Shown in pieces: positions 29,001 through 38,720 of a stretch of DNA of 64,000 bases (within the stretch, counting starts at the first letter, position 1; every line of letters begins with the position of its first letter). Below the pieces are notes generated by a model. It did no database searches and was not told the DNA's origin. It worked only from the letters and a program-made list of their open reading frames with translations. The stretch covers positions 186,001 through 250,000 of the forward strand of contig OW569353.1 in assembly GCA_937625935.1 (NCBI GenBank), read 5' to 3'. The translations under genes and the position numbers were made by a program. Source of the DNA: Tetramitus jugosus. Taxonomy: Eukaryota; Heterolobosea; Eutetramitea; Acrasida; Vahlkampfiidae.

Positions 29001-32000
29001 ATGGACGGAAAAGTGAGATCATCAAACATTCGCTCACGTATCGAAGCTCTTGGTCTTCAGGATGGTAACAACAACAATAGCACACCACCCATTTACGCAA
29101 GACCAAGACCTCCTGTTCCTCAAAGAGACAGCAGCAACAGCAACAGCAGCAGCAGCACTAGTACAAACAACAACAATAACGCAACCACAAATAATACAAA
29201 GAATAGCAACACGACTCCAACCGTCACTGTCACCAACACTGTTGCGACAAATAACACCAATAACTCCGAAACAGATGGTTCTGTCAGAAAGGTTGTCGTC
29301 TCACCAAAGCCAAAACTTGTTCCTCGTCCACCACCACGAAATGCAGATGCACCAGAGATTGAACCATCCACTACTACTACTACTACCACTTCATTGGGTC
29401 ATCGAATTCCACCTTCCATACCGACTTCACTGCTCCAACAAGAACAACAGCAGACACAGAAACCTTATGTTTCTCCTCGACTACACACACCACCAAACAA
29501 GCCTCTGCCCAGTACACCTGTTGACGAAACTGTTGTTACATCCACAAAAAATACTGTGCCCACAACAGAAAAAAAACAACCGGCTCTTGTTCCACGACCC
29601 ACATTGCCCGCCAGGCCTCAAACAGGCTCTACGACTACTGGTGGAAAGCCTACCCATCAAGTGTCACAGAGTTTTGGTGGTCTGGGCAGTGCAAACAACA
29701 ACAACAGTGCATCTTCTCCATCGTTGAACGCTGCTGCATCGTTTGAGTCATTTGTGTCAGAAAATGAAAAAATTCGACCCATGTCAGTCATGTTGCCCAC
29801 CACAGCAAAGATTCTGGACGAGGAGCATGAGAAGGAATCGTTCAAGAATGTAGGAGAGTTTACAGCATATGTTGTCAAGCAGGACGGTGCATCAAAGAGC
29901 GGTGATGGAACATCAACTGACTCGTCATCGAACAAGAATGACCGTGTTGGCGTATCAGACACTACAGAACAAGAAATCATTACAAGATATGCTCATCCAA
30001 CAGTTGAACAAACAAAATCAGCCATTGTCTTACAAAAGTACATTCGAAGACGCCTCGCAGTCAAGAGATGCACTGGAATTAAGAATCGTGCCTTCCATAG
30101 AATGAAGTGCGCAGGAGAGATTATGTCGACTGAGAAGACGTATGTCGACGGATTGAAAATTATATCAGAGGTGTATTTGGAGCCGTTGAAGAAGGTTGCG
30201 AATGGACCAAATCCATGTATCACCAAGGCTCAACTCTCGCAAGTGTTCTCCGATATTGAAGTCATTATGAATGTGAACATTTCATTTTATGAACAGTTGC
30301 AACAGAGATTGACAGAGTATAAGCAAGATACGGTGATCAGTGACATCTTTACAACAATGGCTCACTTCTTTAAATCATATTCGAGATACTGTAATAATTA
30401 TGAGAAGAGTCAGAGTATACTCAAGGATTTGAAGAACAATATAACCTTTAGGGATATGATTGCTCAAATGGACAGGGATCCAAGATCAATGAAGCTTGGT
30501 CTATCGTCCTACCTTATTCTACCAATTCAAAGAATTCCAAGATATCGTCTCTTGTTGCAAGATTTGATTAAGCACACGGAGAAGGATCATCCTGATTACG
30601 CCGGATTGAACAAAGCTTTGGAAGATATTATGACTGTGGCCGATCATTTGAATACCACTATGAAGGGAATTGACGCGACCAATGAAATTCTCAAAGTTCA
30701 GAGTCAGTTCAATAATGATATAAGTTTCATCGAGCCGCATAGAAAGTTCATCACTCAGGGCAGAATGATGGAGCTCAAGGAAACAGACAAGACATCTCAC
30801 CCTGGCAGAGATCTCTATTTCCATTTGTTCAATGACATTCTAGTGTACTCATTCCCTGTCAGTCAAGAACTCTTTACCTACAAGGGTGAAATTCAGCTGT
30901 GTAATGCTGCCTTGTTTGACTACTTGAGATATGATAGCAAGCCGGAATCAATCTTCCAAATTGCATCACCAGGTGGAAAACTTCTCTGCCGTGCATCATC
31001 CTCTGAAGAAAAGTACAAATGGTTGGAACAATTAGCAAAGGCGATCAACGATACCAAGTCACTTCGAAAGAACAACACACTGAATGTAAATGTGGACTCT
31101 GTTCAAGATATGACCACATCAACATTGTACATTGCAAAGAGTCAGGACGATAGTGAGTTTGAAGTGTCGCCGGAAGAGTGCATTCAACACATGAAGAATG
31201 GTGCTACCATGCTCAAGTATTGCCGAAACGGAAGACCTCACTTCAGAACCATTGTTCTATCAAAGAATGAAAGATACTTGATGTGGGGTAGTCCAAATAA
31301 GGCCTCCCACGAGAGCAAGGTTGCTCTTTCAGATGTAACAAAGGTCGAAAGAGGTCAAAAGACTGCAATTTTCGCCAAGAATAAGAATCCAGAGCATGAG
31401 ACTCTTAGTTTCTCATTGCGTTACAAGAATCGTACTCTGGATCTCGTTTGTAAAGATAAGAAGGAGTATGTGATCTGGGTCGCCGGTATCCAATACATGT
31501 TATCCAGCATTATGCAAGGAAAACGTCCAATCAACGAAGATGCTGGTGATGATAGTGTTGTGCTTTCTCATGATTTGACCAAGGAGAAGCAAAAGTTTAA
31601 GGAAATGTATGAGCGCATTGGTGATGCATACACATGGGGACAAGGATCACGTGGTGCTCTCGGTCATGGTGATGAAGTCGACCAAACTCAGCCTCTTGTC
31701 ATGAAGGACTTTCTATATCTGGATGTGGCATCCATGGCTTGTGAAAATGCTGCAGCTGCCGCAGTCATGTTGACTGGTGAATTGTTCACATGGGGAAGTG
31801 GTGAAAAGGGAAGATTGGGTCACGGAGACTTGAATGATCGTGTCAAGCCTGCGCTTGTCAAAGAACTGCACAGTCACAAGATTATGAAAGTATGCATGGG
31901 CACGCAGCACACTCTAGCACTTGAAAACACTGGTCACATCTGGTGCTTTGGATCATCCGAGTATGGTCAGTTGGGTATGGGAACAGAATTCAGTGGTGTG

Positions 32001-32936
32001 ACTGCCGTTCAGACTACCCCTATCTTACTCCCTGCTCTCAAAAACACAAAGGTGCGTGATATTGCCTGTGGACACTGGCACAGTGCATGTATAACGATGG
32101 ATGGTGAAGTGTTTATCTGGGGTCGAGGAGAAGATGGACAGTTGGGCATGAATAACAAGGAAAATGTGTACGTTCCAACAGCGATCCCACAAATGGCTGG
32201 ATTCAGAGTGGTAGAAGTTGCTCTAGGATTATGGCACTCTATCATTTTGACTGACAAGGGTCAGTTGTGGACATTTGGTAACTCGACATATGGTCAACTG
32301 GGGCACGGCAACAATGAGGAGCAATTGACACCAAAGATGATCAAGTTACTCGAATCACAAAAGGTGATTGCTGTCTCTGCAGGAAGTGCTCACAGCGTGT
32401 GTATTTTAGAAAATGGTGAAATTTACTGTTGGGGATCAGGTATCTATGGTCAAATTGGTAACAATGAAAAATCACATGCCAACAACCCAACGCTGGTCAA
32501 GAATCTGAAGGGAGACGGAGCCCAGAAAATTGCCTGTGGTGTGAATCATACATTGGCTCTCATGGACAATGGTAAGGTGTATGCCTGGGGAGCAGGTACC
32601 TATGGTCGTCTCGGTCTCAAGAGCGAAAATGATCAACACGTTCCAAAAGAAATTACCTTCTTGGCCGATAAGAGTGTGAGAGCAATTGCATGTGGAGGTG
32701 GTCAATCTGCTTGTGTCTGTGCTCATCAATGGGTTCCAGACAAGGACGCCACCGCCTGCATGAACTGTAAGTCAGTATTTACATTCATCAAGAGAAGACA
32801 TCATTGCCGTTACTGTGGTGGTATCTTCTGTGGACCTTGCACGAACAAAAGAAAGGCTATCCTTCGTTTCGGATTTGATGATCCAGTTCGTGTCTGTGAA
32901 TATTGTTATCAAATTTTGAGTGAACAATCCAATTAA
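29001..32936 (+). CDS. RhoGEF (DH-PH) with PH, RCC1 repeats and FYVE finger
   Basis: The ATG at 29001 starts 1311 residues in one exon. Residues 1-330 are disordered Pro/Asn/Thr-rich with SH3-ligand-like prolines (RPRPPVPQR, LVPRPPPR). An IQ-like helix (VLQKYIRRRLAVKR, about 340) precedes a DH domain at about 367-556 (EIMSTEKTYVDGLKII, LILPIQRIPRYRLLLQDLIK). A PH domain is at 578-686 and a second PH-like domain at 730-837. Seven-bladed RCC1-type repeats (about 873-1240, e.g. YTWGQGSRGALGHGD, IWCFGSSEYGQLGMG) follow. A FYVE zinc finger closes the protein (1243-1308: WVPD, RRHHCRYCG, RVCEYC). The DH-PH should activate Rho-family GTPases and FYVE should bind PI3P on endosomes. PH-RCC1-FYVE is known from plant PRAF proteins; the added RhoGEF module links it to actin control. 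Confidence 0.92.
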   Translation: MDGKVRSSNIRSRIEALGLQDGNNNNSTPPIYARPRPPVPQRDSSNSNSSSSTSTNNNNNATTNNTKNSNTTPTVTVTNTVATNNTNNSETDGSVRKVVVSPKPKLVPRPPPRNADAPEIEPSTTTTTTTSLGHRIPPSIPTSLLQQEQQQTQKPYVSPRLHTPPNKPLPSTPVDETVVTSTKNTVPTTEKKQPALVPRPTLPARPQTGSTTTGGKPTHQVSQSFGGLGSANNNNSASSPSLNAAASFESFVSENEKIRPMSVMLPTTAKILDEEHEKESFKNVGEFTAYVVKQDGASKSGDGTSTDSSSNKNDRVGVSDTTEQEIITRYAHPTVEQTKSAIVLQKYIRRRLAVKRCTGIKNRAFHRMKCAGEIMSTEKTYVDGLKIISEVYLEPLKKVANGPNPCITKAQLSQVFSDIEVIMNVNISFYEQLQQRLTEYKQDTVISDIFTTMAHFFKSYSRYCNNYEKSQSILKDLKNNITFRDMIAQMDRDPRSMKLGLSSYLILPIQRIPRYRLLLQDLIKHTEKDHPDYAGLNKALEDIMTVADHLNTTMKGIDATNEILKVQSQFNNDISFIEPHRKFITQGRMMELKETDKTSHPGRDLYFHLFNDILVYSFPVSQELFTYKGEIQLCNAALFDYLRYDSKPESIFQIASPGGKLLCRASSSEEKYKWLEQLAKAINDTKSLRKNNTLNVNVDSVQDMTTSTLYIAKSQDDSEFEVSPEECIQHMKNGATMLKYCRNGRPHFRTIVLSKNERYLMWGSPNKASHESKVALSDVTKVERGQKTAIFAKNKNPEHETLSFSLRYKNRTLDLVCKDKKEYVIWVAGIQYMLSSIMQGKRPINEDAGDDSVVLSHDLTKEKQKFKEMYERIGDAYTWGQGSRGALGHGDEVDQTQPLVMKDFLYLDVASMACENAAAAAVMLTGELFTWGSGEKGRLGHGDLNDRVKPALVKELHSHKIMKVCMGTQHTLALENTGHIWCFGSSEYGQLGMGTEFSGVTAVQTTPILLPALKNTKVRDIACGHWHSACITMDGEVFIWGRGEDGQLGMNNKENVYVPTAIPQMAGFRVVEVALGLWHSIILTDKGQLWTFGNSTYGQLGHGNNEEQLTPKMIKLLESQKVIAVSAGSAHSVCILENGEIYCWGSGIYGQIGNNEKSHANNPTLVKNLKGDGAQKIACGVNHTLALMDNGKVYAWGAGTYGRLGLKSENDQHVPKEITFLADKSVRAIACGGGQSACVCAHQWVPDKDATACMNCKSVFTFIKRRHHCRYCGGIFCGPCTNKRKAILRFGFDDPVRVCEYCYQILSEQSN

Positions 32937-33039
32937 ATTATTATTTAACAAAAAGTTAGAACTTGAAGTTATTAGAACAAAGTTTTTATGAGTATAATAT
33001 TGTTTTTTGGGTTGCAATCTCGAATGTCATGTTCATTGC

Positions 33040-34124
33040 TTATTGCTTCTTCTTTGCTCCTTGGCTGGCAAGTTGATCAATTTGGTTCTTAGAGTACAAG
33101 TAGACCAATCCTGGAAGACCAACAGGGATGAAGGCCAACAAAGTGAAGATGACCCAGTCGTCGAGGTGAGTGTCATTTCTCTTGTCGAATTGAGCTTGAG
33201 TCATAATGGTCAACTGTGGCAAGACAGATGACTTGACATAGTACTTGGTCTCTTCTTCTGGGTTGGTCTTGAATGAAACGATGGCAGATTCAGTGTTGAC
33301 TGAACCAACAATCTTTGGAGTCACAGTGTAAGTATGAGTCACATTGTGTCCGGCTTCAATCTTGTCAAAAGTTGCCTTCAAATTTCCAGTAACAACAAAG
33401 TTCTCTGCAGGCCATTCATTGTCCTTCAATTCAACATCGTAAGCGGCACTATTCACACACACAAATTAACCAAGAGAAAAAAAAAGAGAAATTTGCAAGT
33501 TAGCACATGTTTCTGTTGAATTGGATCCACACATTGAGCAGCATTATGCTGAAAAATGTTCCATGAGATCTCCTCCCCAGGTTGTTTTTTTTCCTGCTGT
33601 ACAGCAACAATAGCAATAGCAACTACCATATGAACGACAACAACAACAATCATCTCTTTCAACATCACTGACACTTTGTTCACATCCATGCATGATGAAA
33701 CACACAAGGACAAGTGTCAAAAAAAACACACATTGCATTTCTCAACGAATGAATTGCCCTCAAGATATCAATGCAAGCAGAGACCATGTGTTCGTTGTGA
33801 TTTCTTCCCTTGTTGTGCGTCAACGTCATCGTAGCAGTCGAAAGCTTTTGTGTGAGCTCTCACACACACTATATATCAGCAGCAGCAGCAGGTGTGGAAA
33901 AAGCAGCACTGGGCGATCCATGGAATGTATAAAAAAAAGCATAAGACTGGAGGTAGGTACCTTTGTCCAACGTTGTAAATGGTAACAGTAAAATGTACAT
34001 TGGTGTTGACAACGGCTTCAGTTTCTTTGACTGACTTGTGTACAAGGAGAGTGGTGTCTTGGCAAGATGCAAATGTAATGAACAAGAGGCAAAGAGCAAG
34101 AGCTAGCAAAATATTTTTGATCAT
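33040..34124 (-). CDS. SSR2: Translocon-associated protein beta (TRAP-beta/SSR2), 2 exons
   Basis: Exons are 34124-33961 and 33448-33040 (164+409 nt, 190 residues) around a 512-nt GT-AG intron, the longest in the window. Exon 1 gives a signal peptide (MIKNILLALALCLLFITFAS). The junction restores IYNVGQSAAYDVELKD, matching the animal IYNVGSSAALDVEL. The lumenal immunoglobulin-like domain contains N-glycosylation sequons (NVT). One C-terminal membrane span follows (FTLLAFIPVGLPGLVYLY), then a short cytosolic tail ending GAKKKQ, a possible ER-retrieval dilysine-like end. TRAP-beta belongs to the TRAP complex beside Sec61 and aids insertion of selected nascent chains. Length equals that of animal SSR2. 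Confidence 0.92.
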
Positions 34125-34459
34125 TTTTTTTTGTTGGTTGTCGTGGAAGAGAGGAGTGAATGCGTTTTTCAATGTTCTTTGTCCAATGGAATGTGTGATC
34201 ACAGGAACAAGAGAGTTTTCGATTAGTCCTACTCATTTGTCCTACATGAACGTGCTGAGGTGTCATCGGGATAATAAAATTACAAAACATTACAAGAACG
34301 AGGTTTCAATAACGCACACGTAGCATTTGGCTTGATCTGGAAGAGAAACAGACGAATTCTGAATGGGATTTAGGGTTTCGTTTTATTCATTCTTAATTGG
34401 TTCTTGTTCAATGCCATTGAATCCACCTTACTCTATGTACACATCAAAAGAAGGTTGTC
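34125..34459. other. Intergenic region upstream of TRAP-beta
   Basis: The gap is 335 nt long and holds the presumed TRAP-beta promoter and the 3' flank of the small gene ending at 34460. T-rich and A-rich runs are present; no gene or RNA is recognised. Confidence 0.3.
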
Positions 34460-34837
34460 CTATCTATTCTGAATTCCCTTCTTATCAATCTCCTCCTCCA
34501 ATGCCTCTGGGTTCGTGTATCCTCTCCAGGCGAGGTTGGGATCTGTTCGTTGAAATTCTGACTTGAATTCATCTGATCTCATCTGTTCATCCTTCTTCAA
34601 CTGTTTTGGTGTGTTCATCTCTTCTTCTACAAACTTTGGATTGGCAGGATCGGTCCATCGATCCGCGTCAGTTTCTGGGTTAATATCAGGCATCGCCTTT
34701 TGCTTTTCTCTTTCTTGTTGGTGTGCTTTTGAGACCGATCGATAGATGGAAGTAGAAACCATTGCTGGTATTTCATTGGTGTTCACTCGATTTGCTTGGT
34801 TAGTAATGACTCTTCGTAACATGTTCGCTTGGTTCAT
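34460..34837 (-). CDS. Small hydrophilic protein, unknown function
   Basis: One exon codes 125 residues from an ATG at 34837. The first 35 residues have Arg but few acids (MNQANMLRRVITNQANRVNT) and could be a mitochondrial targeting peptide. The rest is very hydrophilic, acidic/basic mixed and rich in Glu, Lys, Pro and Asp (DPANPKFVEEEMNTPKQLKK, NPEALEEEIDKKG), suggesting a disordered protein. No family is recognised. It is divergent to another small orphan gene starting at 35176, also with a targeting-like N-terminus, so the pair may share a promoter. Confidence 0.55.
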   Translation of the reverse strand: MNQANMLRRVITNQANRVNTNEIPAMVSTSIYRSVSKAHQQEREKQKAMPDINPETDADRWTDPANPKFVEEEMNTPKQLKKDEQMRSDEFKSEFQRTDPNLAWRGYTNPEALEEEIDKKGIQNR

Positions 34838-35175
34838 GGCTTTATCTGTGTATGTGTGTTGAATTGTATTCTGTTTTTGAAATTGGAAGTGGAAGGTGGA
34901 GGACCCGGTTGTGCCTTAGCTTTTATAGTGTGCACATTCAAAGAGTCAACCAAGGAATGGACACTTCTATAACCATCTTTTTTTAGATGAGGTAGCAGAA
35001 ATACAACTTCCAGTTATGGAATAGTGATGAGTTTCGTTTGATCGCGGACTTTTGAAGACGAAAATACTTTACAAAAAACTTCACTTCAAGTAGGTTGACC
35101 TATTACAGAAACTAAACTCCAACGAGAAATAAAACCAAAAACTCGAAACAGTTCGTACAGTAACCGCACGTAGAC
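34838..35175. other. Divergent intergenic region between two small orphan genes
   Basis: This 338-nt stretch lies between divergent ATGs at 34837 and 35176. It is AT-rich, with an A-rich leader before 35176. No recognisable element beyond presumed promoters. Confidence 0.3.
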
Positions 35176-35508
35176 ATGATTCGAATGATCCAAAGTTCAA
35201 AGCTTCTTGCGTCACAACAATTCAAGTATCGGATGATCCTGTCTCAACGAATTGCACAGAAGACCTATGTGACTAATCAGAGTGGAAAACAACAAGACCA
35301 AAAATCAGATACATCCTACAGTGGAGTAGATGAGATGACAGGATCATGTACTGATCGAGACTCAATGGGCAGTCAGGCTGGTTATGGATCGAATTCCATG
35401 GAGGGCAGCAACACTGGTTTGGGTACCCAAAGTGAATTGCATCACAAGGAAAAAGAGATTGCGGAAAAGATGAGAAAATCTGATCAGAAATCATCAAGAG
35501 ATAATTGA
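35176..35508 (+). CDS. Small hydrophilic protein, unknown function
   Basis: One exon codes 110 residues. An N-terminal basic, non-acidic stretch (MIRMIQSSKLLASQQFKYRM) could act as a mitochondrial presequence. The remainder is Ser/Gly/Asp/Gln-rich with no hydrophobic core (SYSGVDEMTGSCTDRDSMGS) and a charged end. It resembles stress-type disordered proteins (LEA-like) in composition only. No domain is recognised. The gene starts 338 nt from a divergent small gene of similar character. Confidence 0.5.
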   Translation: MIRMIQSSKLLASQQFKYRMILSQRIAQKTYVTNQSGKQQDQKSDTSYSGVDEMTGSCTDRDSMGSQAGYGSNSMEGSNTGLGTQSELHHKEKEIAEKMRKSDQKSSRDN

Positions 35509-35640
35509 CATCTCACCGACATAAAATAAAGGAGTTGACTCATTCTTGTATTGACTTTTTTGTTTGATCATCTCTCAACTGTCGTTGACAAGCGCGCAAA
35601 AATGACTACGACTGATTGCAAAGAAAATTAGAGACTCGAG

Positions 35641-36204
35641 ATGAGTAAACCAGATGATCGAATAAAGCTTCTTATCGTAGGATCGAAAGAATGTGGCAAA
35701 ACTTGTATTTCAAACTTCTTGGCTGGAGACAAGATGATATTTAGCTCAGAGTACAGGCCAACCATCGCAGCTCGGATCCGAGAGTTCGAAAGCATCTATT
35801 CTCGAAACAGAACTGCTTCTGTCGAGTTGTGGGACATTAGTGGAGATTCAAACTTTGAGAATTGTTGGGCAGCTTCTTCACAAGACGCCAATGGAGTGAT
35901 TATCGTGGTAGACAACGACAGTAGGAATTCTCAAAAAGAAATGGAATATTGGTACAATTCGTTCGTGAAAGCGAATGGAATCGAACCTTCTTGTTGTCTG
36001 GTGATCTGTCATAGCAAGGATCTCAATTCTTCGAAGGGAGATATCCGATTGCCCAAGGTGATGAACAAGGTGACAAACACTGCTCACTCCAATCTGGATG
36101 TCAATGCTGTGGGACCAAATCTGATGAAGAACTCCTTTGATGTATTGCTGGAATCTGTGGCTACCAAATTGAGAGAGAAGGAAGAGTCAAGAATAATGAA
36201 TTAA
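35641..36204 (+). CDS. IFT22: IFT22/RABL5 intraflagellar transport GTPase-like protein
   Basis: This 187-residue Ras-superfamily protein follows RABL5. It has the P-loop GSKECGKT, YRPTIAARIREFES where switch I would be, ELWDISGDSNFENCWAASSQ and DANGVIIVVDNDSRNSQKEM. A PSCCLVICHSKD strand and a NKV.NTAHSNLDVN end complete the match. Human RABL5 has GPCESGKT, ELWDCGGDAKFESCWPALMKDAHGVVIVF and HSNLEDDP at the same places. The usual G3 DxxGQ and NKxD are altered, as in the family. IFT22 belongs to IFT-B and moves cargo along flagellar axonemes, in keeping with an organism that can form flagella. There is no C-terminal prenylation Cys, also family-typical. Confidence 0.88.
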   Translation: MSKPDDRIKLLIVGSKECGKTCISNFLAGDKMIFSSEYRPTIAARIREFESIYSRNRTASVELWDISGDSNFENCWAASSQDANGVIIVVDNDSRNSQKEMEYWYNSFVKANGIEPSCCLVICHSKDLNSSKGDIRLPKVMNKVTNTAHSNLDVNAVGPNLMKNSFDVLLESVATKLREKEESRIMN

Positions 36205-36213
36205 TGTTGTATT

Positions 36214-38398
36214 TTAGAGGTACGAGTCCGTTAATACAGAGCCGTATGAGTTGAGAGTCTTCTTGCTGCGACTTTCTTGTTCTGTTGGTTGTCTGTACAT
36301 TTTAAAGGCCTGAGCCATATCACCCTTACTCCTGTAATCTTCTTCAAGAGTCTGTAAGTTATCGCAATTTTGAAGCAAGCGAGCACATTCTTCATATGTT
36401 GGTGCTGAGCCACACCACTCAACAAACTTGTTCCTAGATGATTCTGATCGCAGCATGATGCAATATTCTGTATCCAATATTTGTTCTTCTAGAGCTTTTC
36501 TCTCCGAGATGTCTTTTATGAAGAGAATATAGACACTTGAGATGTTGCCTTCGATAAACACTTCTTCTGACTTGACTCGAATTTGAGCTGCAATGGTTCC
36601 TTCAGACTCAGAAGTTGTCAACTCTGTTTCAAATCGATCAATCTCTGCAGATTCTGACACAATTTCCAACTGGATCGTCAGAGATTCCTTGTCATGGAAC
36701 GTGTTCGATGGACAAATGATGGACGAGAACAATTTGCTGTTGACCAATTCTGCCTTTAAGTAGCCTAGTTTCTTGTAGAATGTGTCATTGGCCTTCAGTA
36801 TCGTTAAATCGAATCGATCAATCATGACAATCATATCTGGAATAGAGTTCGATATCGTATCCAGTATATCACCTTCCAGTCTAACTCGCTTCTCCATTCG
36901 TTTACTTCTCTTCTTCAGTATGGCAACCTGGTCTTGTGAGTGATTCAACGATTGAAGAATGGCATTCACCTGCATGGCAACTGTTCCAATCTGACCACTC
37001 GTAACCAGTCGTACTCTATCACCAAACGCTCTCTCGGAAATAATCCGGTTTAAGTCCTTCATAATGGCACGAATCGGTCTCAGAATAGAGAACTCTGTAA
37101 ACAGCAGAATAATTAACGGGATAGGAACACTGACAGCGAGCACAACAGCAAACGTAATCCAATAAGCAATGGTGAAATATTCGTCCACATAAGCCACTGT
37201 ATCTGCTCTTATCACCAGACCATTCTGTCGAAACACATCTTGGAACACATGAAACGATGCAATTCTTCGATTAGACGCTGATCCAGTTCTGAAACACAAT
37301 CTCGATGAATCCTTGTCCAATTTCGACCCAGAAGAGAAACGACGAATCGTAAACGGTGGACTAATGTTGTTATGATCAACATCAATCAAAGTTCCCTCTA
37401 AACGACTTGGAATCGTTGGTAATTGACCCTCATTGGCAATCTCATTGTACTCTGACAATGAATACAGTGTGAGACACAGTTGCGAAGAATCGGCCAATCG
37501 CTGCATCACCGGAGCGGACATGTATGTCGCAAAAAGTAAAATTCCCGCCGTTCCATTGTAAACATCAGTTGCAATCACGGGCATGGCAGTGACTAGCAAT
37601 GGCACGTTTGGTCTCACTGATACGCGCAAATAGCCTGAAACGACAGGAACTTCACCAGTGGCGTTGAGCAGGAATGGACTCCCTGGAGTCAATTCTCTTA
37701 GCTCTTCAGGCATCGTTAACACTTCATGGGTCTCCAAGTCTAATCCAGTTGAATTGGCCATGGTTCCATTATACCAATACAAGCCAACAAAATTGTAGGG
37801 ACCTCTCGTCAATACATCCTCATTGAACTATTCATTTCGTTCACAAAAAGGACAAAAAACATGTTAGCTTTTTTATATGATAACTTTGTGTATTCACAAA
37901 AAACTATCAAGTCAAAGCCCCTCACAAAGTTCAGAGCTATCAACTAACTAACAACAACAATAACAACAACAACAACAAAATTCATACCTCATAAATAAAA
38001 TATTGTTCCCAAGCATCCGATGAAACACCATCTGGATTCAACATGTTAAACGTTGAGTCATAATCTCCAAAATCGTACATTTTCGAATATTGATCATGTG
38101 CTTGACTGTACAGCGACGTGCTCACTCTTCGACTACTCCTGTTCATGTACTGCTGCGACAAGTCATGAAAAATTTTTTCAAAGACAGACGACAGCACACC
38201 CAACAAGATGGATAGCATGACGACAAACGAGAGAACCAACACGAGTACGGTTCTCGTTCTCAAAGAAAACAGGATGGATAAGCATTGTGCGCCTAATGAT
38301 TGTTGAGAAGAGGAAGACGGAGAAGAGGCATCTAGTAGTTGTTGTTGTTGTTGTTGTTGGTTATGATTATTGTTAGAGAAGCTTTTTGTGTTGTTCAT
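36214..38398 (-). CDS. CHASE4-HAMP-PAS membrane sensor with RGS-like tail, 2 exons
   Basis: Exons are 38398-37988 and 37827-36214 (411+1614 nt, 674 residues), joined by a 160-nt phase-0 GT-AG intron (YFIYE-FNEDVLTRG). After a Q-rich cytosolic N-terminus there is one membrane span (about 41-70). An extracellular domain of the CHASE4 type (LTPGSPFLLN, VVSGYLRVS, LLVTAMPVIATDVYNGTAG) follows, then a second span (358-381). The cytosolic side has a HAMP linker (RPIRAIMKDLNRI), a short coiled coil and a PAS domain (ISNSIPDMIVMIDRFDLTIL, YKKLGYLKAELV, FIKDISERKALEEQ). The last 75 residues contain a helix pattern (CIMLRSESSRNKFVEWC) recalling the start of an RGS domain but too short to be complete. 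No kinase or cyclase is present, so output may pass through G proteins. The ligand is unknown. Confidence 0.78.
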
Positions 38399-38720
38399 TT
38401 TTACCTCTTGTTTGTTACTTTCACTCCTCAAGCTTTGACTTGATGTGGTGATACTCTCTTGGTGTTGTTATTGTTGTGTGTGTTGTCGTTGAGTGATTTG
38501 AGAATGATTCTGTGATGGTGCTAAAAAGTGTTTGCTCTCTGTTCAAAATTCCCTGCCTGTTGATGACAGCAGACGTTTAATTGTTACCGAGAGGCGCGTC
38601 GGTCAAGTTTGCCCCTTTCTCTTGGACCGAAAGAGGAAATGGGGTGGGGGGTCCAATCAAAATGCTTGACGACATTTGCGTGTTCATTCAAACTTGTGCC
38701 CCCAATGATATGCCGCGCAG
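38399..38720. other. Intergenic region with G-rich segment
   Basis: This 322-nt stretch holds the promoter of the CHASE4 gene and the 3' flank of the 2H phosphoesterase gene. Bases 38640-38655 contain a G-rich run (GGGGTGGGGGGTCC), unusual for this AT-rich DNA and possibly able to form a G-quadruplex. Complementary TTGGACC and GGTCCAA segments lie at about 38623-38656. Nothing else is recognised. Confidence 0.35.

Noticed and set aside
29050-29727. 225-codon ORF in a second plus frame of the RhoGEF N-terminus
   Set aside because: It is the frame-shifted reading of CAA/ACC repeats in a disordered region.
33692-33985. 97-codon plus ORF inside the TRAP-beta intron
   Set aside because: Overlaps exon 1 of TRAP-beta on the other strand and has no recognisable features.
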